From NCBI GenBank assembly GCA_002284615.2, contig MU070991.1, forward strand, positions 8,106 to 20,830: DNA of 12,725 bases, in the 5' to 3' direction. How positions within the stretch are numbered: position 1 is the stretch's first letter; the number at the start of each line of letters is the position of its first letter. Origin of the DNA: Dunaliella salina. Taxonomy: Eukaryota > Chlorophyta > Chlorophyceae > Chlamydomonadales > Dunaliellaceae. The notes under the pieces were generated by a model. That model searched no databases, was not told where the DNA came from, and was given only the letters and a program-made list of their open reading frames with translations. The position numbers and the translations under genes are program-made. Below are positions 8,643 to 12,725 of the stretch, piece after piece.

Positions 8643-10638
8643 AACTTTCAACATGCCCTGCTTGACCCATCCTATCCACCCCACAACATGCTCTGCCATA
8701 TCCTTCACAAGCTAAATCCTATGCATCAAGACGCATTCAATCACCTCAACCACCTCAAATTCACTTGTGCCAAACTCCCCAACAGACTCAATTGCCTCTG
8801 TGGAAAATCCGCTAGAGCAGCTGTTGAGGACTTGCAACTGACATTGTCAACCTACTCCAGGAATGCCACATCACTGCACTTACAGTCTGCAGTACCAAAA
8901 CAAAAACAACAAATAACAGACCAACCCAGGCAAACTAACAAACGCCGCAGATACCTCGGTCACATGCTCAAGCAGTTGCGCTACTTGTTAAGACAATGGC
9001 CGCTATTCCAGAGCACCCATAGCCTTCAAGAACTCCTCCCACGCAATAAACATAGCCCCAGTCTGCAACAGGCCCTCAAACCATTGTGCAGTTTCCTAAA
9101 AAAGGAAAGGCGAAAAAAATGCCCCTCCAACCTTCCCCCTCTTGATCTAATTAAATCCACCTACCATGAAATCAAGCAAGAAATTAACAATACAGACATG
9201 TCACATAGTAACAAGTCTCAGCAGAAAGCAAAGAAGGCCCAGCAAAAAGCCATTGCCGAACATCCATCTCAGGCTCATCAGCAAATTTTCAAAGCCTCCC
9301 ATAGTCAGCCCTCCAACCTCTTGGCCCTAAAAGGCAAGCGCACCAAGACCGTCCACACAGAACCCAACAAAATTGCAAACATCATAGAAGACTTCTTCAC
9401 GAAAAGCGTGATGCATCCAGACCATATGGCTCCCAGTATCAAAACAGGAAGATATTTGCCCAGTGACTCACAGGCCAAGCGGGATTATCCATGGTCCAGC
9501 AATCACAATTACGACTCATTCAAACTTGAAACACCTATCACCAGAGAGGAAACCACGGAAAACTGCAAGCGCAAATGGCTCCAGAACTCTATCCTTGATA
9601 AATGTAATTTTCACGGCTGTATCAAGTTCCTAACTAACAACAAATCTCCAGGTCCAGATGGAATTGTCAATGAGCTCCTTAAAGCCTTGCCTTTACAATA
9701 CAAAGACATCCTCCACCAACTTTTCACTATCATGTGGACCACAGGAATTACTCCTAAAGCCTGGAAAGTTAGCGACACAATTCTTATCCACAAACAAAAG
9801 GGTCCAGAGACTGATATTTCTTCATACAGGCCAATAGGCTTCGCCAATACTCTCTATAAGCTCTGGACGCGCTTAATAACCAACACACTGTATGAATTTG
9901 CAGAAGAACACTCCATTCTCAGCGACATGAAAGCTGGATTCCGCAAAAAGAAAGACACAATACAGCAACTACAAAATTTAATCATGGCTCTAGAAGATGC
10001 AAAGATATTTAACCAAGATATCTTTGCCCTCATTGTGGACTTTACCTCTGCCTTCAACACCACTGACCATGACAAGCTACTCATTATTATGTACGACCTG
10101 GGTTTACCCACAGATGCTATTGATGTGGTCAAAAACCTTTACCACCAAGCAAACACATGAGTTAGGCTCCCTACAGGAGACTACACCTCTGAAATCCCTA
10201 TAGAGAGAGGAACAATTCAAGGAGACACACTTTCTCCCTTCCTCTTCCTTATCTACATCAAGCCCCTGCTCCGCTGGCTGCATGTTGGTAATAGAGGTTA
10301 CACACATGCATGCACCCTTTCCACTTCTTCACCACAAGAAAAAAATTAGAAACACAATGAGTAGTGGGGCATTTGCTGATGACCTTATTTGTCTAATGAG
10401 AACATTTCAAAACCTCCAGCTTCAAGCCAAGAAACTTACCCTCTATGCAGATTGGGCACACCTCATCATCTCTGGAAACAAAACCAAAGTTACCTGCATC
10501 CTGCATAGCGCAGAAAGCACACTGCTGCGCGGCAACACAAATATGTCAGATTTTGCCCAGCACTTACTCACCGGAAGAATTTTGGTACATGGCCAACCAG
10601 CCCAATTTGTGCGCCTGATGAACCTTTCCATTACCTGA
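8643..10638 (+). pseudogene. Reverse transcriptase domain of the LINE, with TGA stop and frameshift
   Basis: An N-terminal basic, helical linker (8643 to about 9590) precedes the RT core. Motifs in order are NNKSPGPDGIVNELL (about 9637), ILIHKQKGPETDISSYRPIG (about 9781), AGFRKKKDTIQQ, IVDFTSAFNTTDHDKL with the first catalytic Asp at 10038-10040, IERGTIQGDTLSPFLF (10200-10246), and GAFADDLICL with the Asp pair at 10378-10383. This is the non-LTR RT layout; FADD replaces the commoner YADD. TGA at 10158-10160 interrupts a conserved stretch where Trp (TGG) is likely. A shift in the A7 run at 10339-10345 separates the QGD motif from FADD. The last frame ends at 10638, while EPFHYLSVSINMDLNWL continues in another frame from 10620. 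The domain would copy element RNA at a nicked target. Identity is certain; it is not functional as read. Confidence 0.95.
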
Positions 10639-11744
10639 GCGTCTCAATAAACATGGACCTCAACTGGCTCACCACCTGCAGAGTATGACTTAAAAACTCT
10701 CTGACAAGTTGCAGCGGCTTGAACAATCATATGCTAGCCCAAAACAAACATTTGACATATTGCGCACTGCCATCATACCTAGCATAGCTTATGCCTTCCC
10801 TGTCACACCATGCTCAAAGGCAAATTTGGAACACTGGGATACCTCTATACTCTCAACCATCAAAAAAAAAATTGGATTGTGGTCAAAAACTTGCACAGCA
10901 CTCCTTCATGAAGATAAACAGAATTTTGGCCTCGGATATACATCTATGACAATCGAATATCACTACAGGAACGCTGTTGCTCTCACCACTAGCCTGAATG
11001 ACAAGTCAAGACATGGCAGAATCACCAACCTGTTGTTCTGCTGCCAAATGGCTCACTTACATAACATAGCCAATGGTTTGCTAGGGCCCCAATGCCAAAC
11101 TCCCAAGTATCTCAATCAAATGCTTAAATACAACCCTCGACCCCGACAATGCATCAGTATACATGCAAGTGGCCTGAAACTCACTTATCAAGGCCAACTT
11201 CCCTTCACTGACACTTTTCAACCTAAAGCACACATCCTCTGGACACCAAAAACCCGTGAACTCCCAAGACTGATCAATTGCATCGAACATCCTCTCATGG
11301 AAGCTGGCATTTCCAACTTCTTCTCTATCCTTTCTGATGAACACACACGTCTTCAATGCCCAAGCTCTGAATTCCTACCATCACACCATGAAGAAGAAGC
11401 AAACTATTGCTCTCAACAGGCTTGCATTTCTTGCAAACTGCAATAATCTCAGCCAATCCACTCTTGACCACGCTTTTACAAACACTGATGCCGATCCCAA
11501 CAAAGCTCCAGAACTCAGACAAATAAATTGCAACTCTTTACACCTACTCACCCAGCATGCACCCGTAGGTTGGTCTTGGACCTCTCAACAAAATCCACCT
11601 GCTCCGTCCACTCAAGACAGCCACAGCAACAAGCGACCGAGTTCAGCCTTGCAAAGCCCTCATCAAATGCAAAATACTCCAGAAACCCAAATTACAAAAA
11701 AACTTAAACGCAACTCCGCAAGATTCCTTACCTGCCCCAATTAA
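10620..11744 (+). pseudogene. Post-RT (thumb and C-terminal) region of the LINE
   Basis: The segment begins with HYLSVSINMDLNWL, broken by TGA at 10686-10688 and a shift in the A5 run near 10692-10696. It then runs in one frame to 11446: KLQRLEQSYASPKQTFDILR, AIIPSIAYAFPV, NFGLGYTSMTIEYHYRNAVA and ISNFFSILSDEHTR. These match the general look of LINE sequence following the RT palm (thumb helices, then a G-x-G-[LY]-x-S type motif). From about 11337 another frame looks better (KKKQTIALNRLAFLANCNNL) and ends in TAA at 11742-11744 after a basic, Ser/Pro/Gln-rich tail. No RNase H motif, CCHC zinc knuckle or PD-(D/E)XK nuclease was found here, although a restriction-like nuclease would be expected at this end of a Dualen-type element. 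Confidence 0.8.
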
Positions 11745-11970
11745 GTCACAGGGGACAGTTCACCCACAATGCACACAAACTCCATCAATGTTAAAAATCA
11801 CTGAGTTCTTTGCTTGCAAAAGAACTCAGGTTCTTGGAGGTTGCAGGAAGTGAGATGTGTGACCTGTGTATTTTCCTGTTTCCTAGTAGTATGTCTTCAT
11901 CTTTTTGTATTTCCAGAAACACTTTCCAACTTGCCTCAGGTTTTATTTCTGATTACAGCCATTCCTCCTC
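11745..11970. other. LINE 3' flank and spacer before the next ORF
   Basis: This stretch has no gene. It holds an 11-bp hairpin (entered separately) and pyrimidine-rich stretches. TTTTATTTCTGATTACAG, ending at 11958, resembles a 3' splice site 12 bases before the ATG of the next ORF, so that ORF could be an internal exon. No poly(A) tract or microsatellite tail marks the LINE end. Confidence 0.5.
11801..11829. other. Perfect 11-bp stem, 7-nt loop hairpin near the LINE 3' end
   Basis: CTGAGTTCTTT (11801-11811) pairs fully with AAAGAACTCAG (11819-11829) around the loop GCTTGCA. It lies 57 bases after the last LINE stop codon. Some non-LTR elements carry a 3' stem-loop recognised by their RT; that role is an inference here. 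Confidence 0.75.
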
Positions 11971-12725
11971 ATGATGATTCTTGATGCACTCGGGCAAGAC
12001 CCGTTCTTCCTCTTTCTACTCGCGCTCAGCGCCACAGCCTTCTTAGCCCTTTCCGGCTTTTCTATTTTCGCAACGTGGTTAGGTGTAGACCCCGCGAAGG
12101 AGGTATTCGGCTTTTCCGACATCATGTTTCGGACCTCTGGCCTTCTTTCCACGCTTCTGACATTTCATTGGTCTCGCATGCTCTCCTACTTCCACTGTCG
12201 CTGCATAAGCTGGGCTCTGTATGCCTTGATAATCGCTTCATGGTTCGGCCGCCTCAGGATAAGGGTTCTCTTCGGATATGTGGTTCTAACATTATCCGCC
12301 CCATTTGTGGTCATTATGCTCTCCTTCCCGGGCACTCCAGCCGCGACTATTGTTATTGGTCCCATTCTCGCGATTTGTCTTGGAGCAACTTTGACGGATA
12401 CGAAAAGCTGGTCTAACGTCCTCGACGTATCATCATTAATTCCACACACCCTCTGTATGAACAACGCTTACAACCTTCGCAATCGTGGTGAAGGTGATAC
12501 TCCTGGCACCGGCGCAGGCAGGGGAACAGGCAGAGGTGCAGGTACAGCTACACCAGGTGCAGGCAGAGGTGCAGGCAGAGGTACAAGCACAGCTACTCCA
12601 GGTGTAGGCAGAGGTGCAGTAAGAGGTGTAGGCAGAGGTGCAAGCAGAGGTGCTGGTGGCAGGATTCAACTTTCAACACCCCATGCTGACAATGCTGATG
12701 CTGACCTACTAAATAACACTGATGA
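11971..12725 (+). CDS. Multi-pass membrane protein with Gly/Arg-rich repeat tail, 3' partial
   Basis: An ORF starts at ATG 11971 (a second ATG follows at once; an in-frame TGA lies at 11950) and is still open at the window end, giving at least 251 residues. Hydrophobic segments lie at about residues 12-37, 56-66 (weak), 79-92, 99-119 and 125-141, suggesting four or five membrane helices. Basic residues between them (FGRLRIR at 92-98) would be loops. After MNNAYNLRNRG (163-173) comes a Gly/Arg/Ala/Thr-rich stretch (residues about 173-228) of the kind that binds RNA or nucleic acid, then a less biased end. No family was recognised. Codon and base use look unlike the LINE, and there is no stop or shift over 750 bases. 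An alternative start at Met163 (12457) would leave only the Gly/Arg protein; YNLRNR also recalls short motifs seen in retroelement polyproteins. Host gene, exon or transposon gene all remain possible. Confidence 0.6.
   Translation, partial: MMILDALGQDPFFLFLLALSATAFLALSGFSIFATWLGVDPAKEVFGFSDIMFRTSGLLSTLLTFHWSRMLSYFHCRCISWALYALIIASWFGRLRIRVLFGYVVLTLSAPFVVIMLSFPGTPAATIVIGPILAICLGATLTDTKSWSNVLDVSSLIPHTLCMNNAYNLRNRGEGDTPGTGAGRGTGRGAGTATPGAGRGAGRGTSTATPGVGRGAVRGVGRGASRGAGGRIQLSTPHADNADADLLNNTD
12496..12654 (+). repeat. 45-bp coding minisatellite (Gly/Arg-rich)
   Basis: ACAGCTAC(A/T)CCAGGTG starts at 12544 and again at 12589, a 45-bp (15-residue) period. A related 48-bp unit precedes it at 12496 (DTPGTGAGRGTGRGAG), and a partial, degenerate unit follows. 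The peptide unit is TATPG[AV]GRGA.RG and neighbours, built on a shorter GGCAGAGGTGCA word. Such tracts often vary in copy number between strains. Confidence 0.85.

Larger units (their letters stand above)
3341..11829 (+). mobile_element. Non-LTR retrotransposon (LINE), Dualen-like domain set, multiply frameshifted
   Basis: Coding modules on one strand occur in the order Pro/Gln-rich ORF1-like region, unassigned domain with a two-copy internal repeat, cysteine-protease-like segment, APE endonuclease, reverse transcriptase and post-RT region. There are no LTRs. The Dualen/RandI elements of Chlamydomonas are known to combine a cysteine protease, APE, RT, RNase H and a restriction-like endonuclease; three of these are seen inside this element, while RNase H and a 3' restriction-like nuclease are not. 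Boundaries are approximate. The left edge is placed after the restriction-like nuclease fragment and the right edge after the hairpin at 11801-11829. No target-site duplication or poly(A) tail was found. The element cannot make intact proteins as sequenced. Confidence 0.88.

Noticed and set aside
10640..11744. RNase H domain expected in a Dualen-type element.
   Set aside because: No DGS-type or spaced acidic RNase H motif was found in any plausible frame of the post-RT region.
12436..12669. Minus-strand Ser/Thr/Cys-rich ORF of 77 codons.
   Set aside because: It is the complement of the Gly/Arg minisatellite; its composition comes from the repeat.

Overview
The window looks like nuclear DNA of a green alga, most probably a chlorophycean. 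The reasons are a gene with 38-residue helical repeats of the octotricopeptide (OPR) type ending in a RAP-like domain, and a retroelement whose parts match what is known of the Dualen/RandI non-LTR family of Chlamydomonas. Base composition is mixed. No bacterial operon, Shine-Dalgarno site, tRNA, rRNA or CRISPR was seen. Genus cannot be decided from this sequence.

Layout. (1) Bases 1-1191: the 3' part of an OPR-repeat/RAP-domain gene, + strand, with recently copied repeats and one in-frame TAG in the middle. (2) 1192-2863: no gene recognised; presumed 3' UTR plus spacer, with a C14 run and weak dispersed repeats. (3) 2864-3340: a decayed 3' fragment of a non-LTR retrotransposon encoding a PD-(D/E)XK (restriction-like) endonuclease. 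(4) about 3341-11830: a long, multiply frameshifted non-LTR retrotransposon (LINE), + strand. In order it has a Pro/Gln-rich ORF1-like region, an unassigned domain, two tandem copies of a roughly 127-residue unit, a putative papain-fold-like cysteine protease, an APE-type endonuclease with all expected metal and catalytic residues, a reverse transcriptase with its catalytic Asp residues and QGD motif, and a post-RT region ending at 11744. A perfect 11-bp hairpin lies just beyond. (5) 11971-12725: an ORF still open at the window edge, encoding four or five hydrophobic helices followed by a Gly/Arg-rich repeat tail.

How the parts fit. The LINE domains would act together in target-primed reverse transcription: APE nicks DNA, RT copies RNA, and the protease may process the polyprotein. 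As read here, the element is dead, with more than ten frame changes and several stops. Several frame changes fall in short homopolymers, so some may be sequencing or assembly errors rather than true decay. The OPR/RAP gene would be an organelle RNA-binding factor, unrelated to the retroelement. The most unusual items are the protease-bearing LINE, its duplicated internal domain conserved at protein level, the second histidine box near the protease, a restriction-like nuclease module lying 5' rather than 3' of the element, and the membrane plus Gly/Arg-rich ORF at the right edge.
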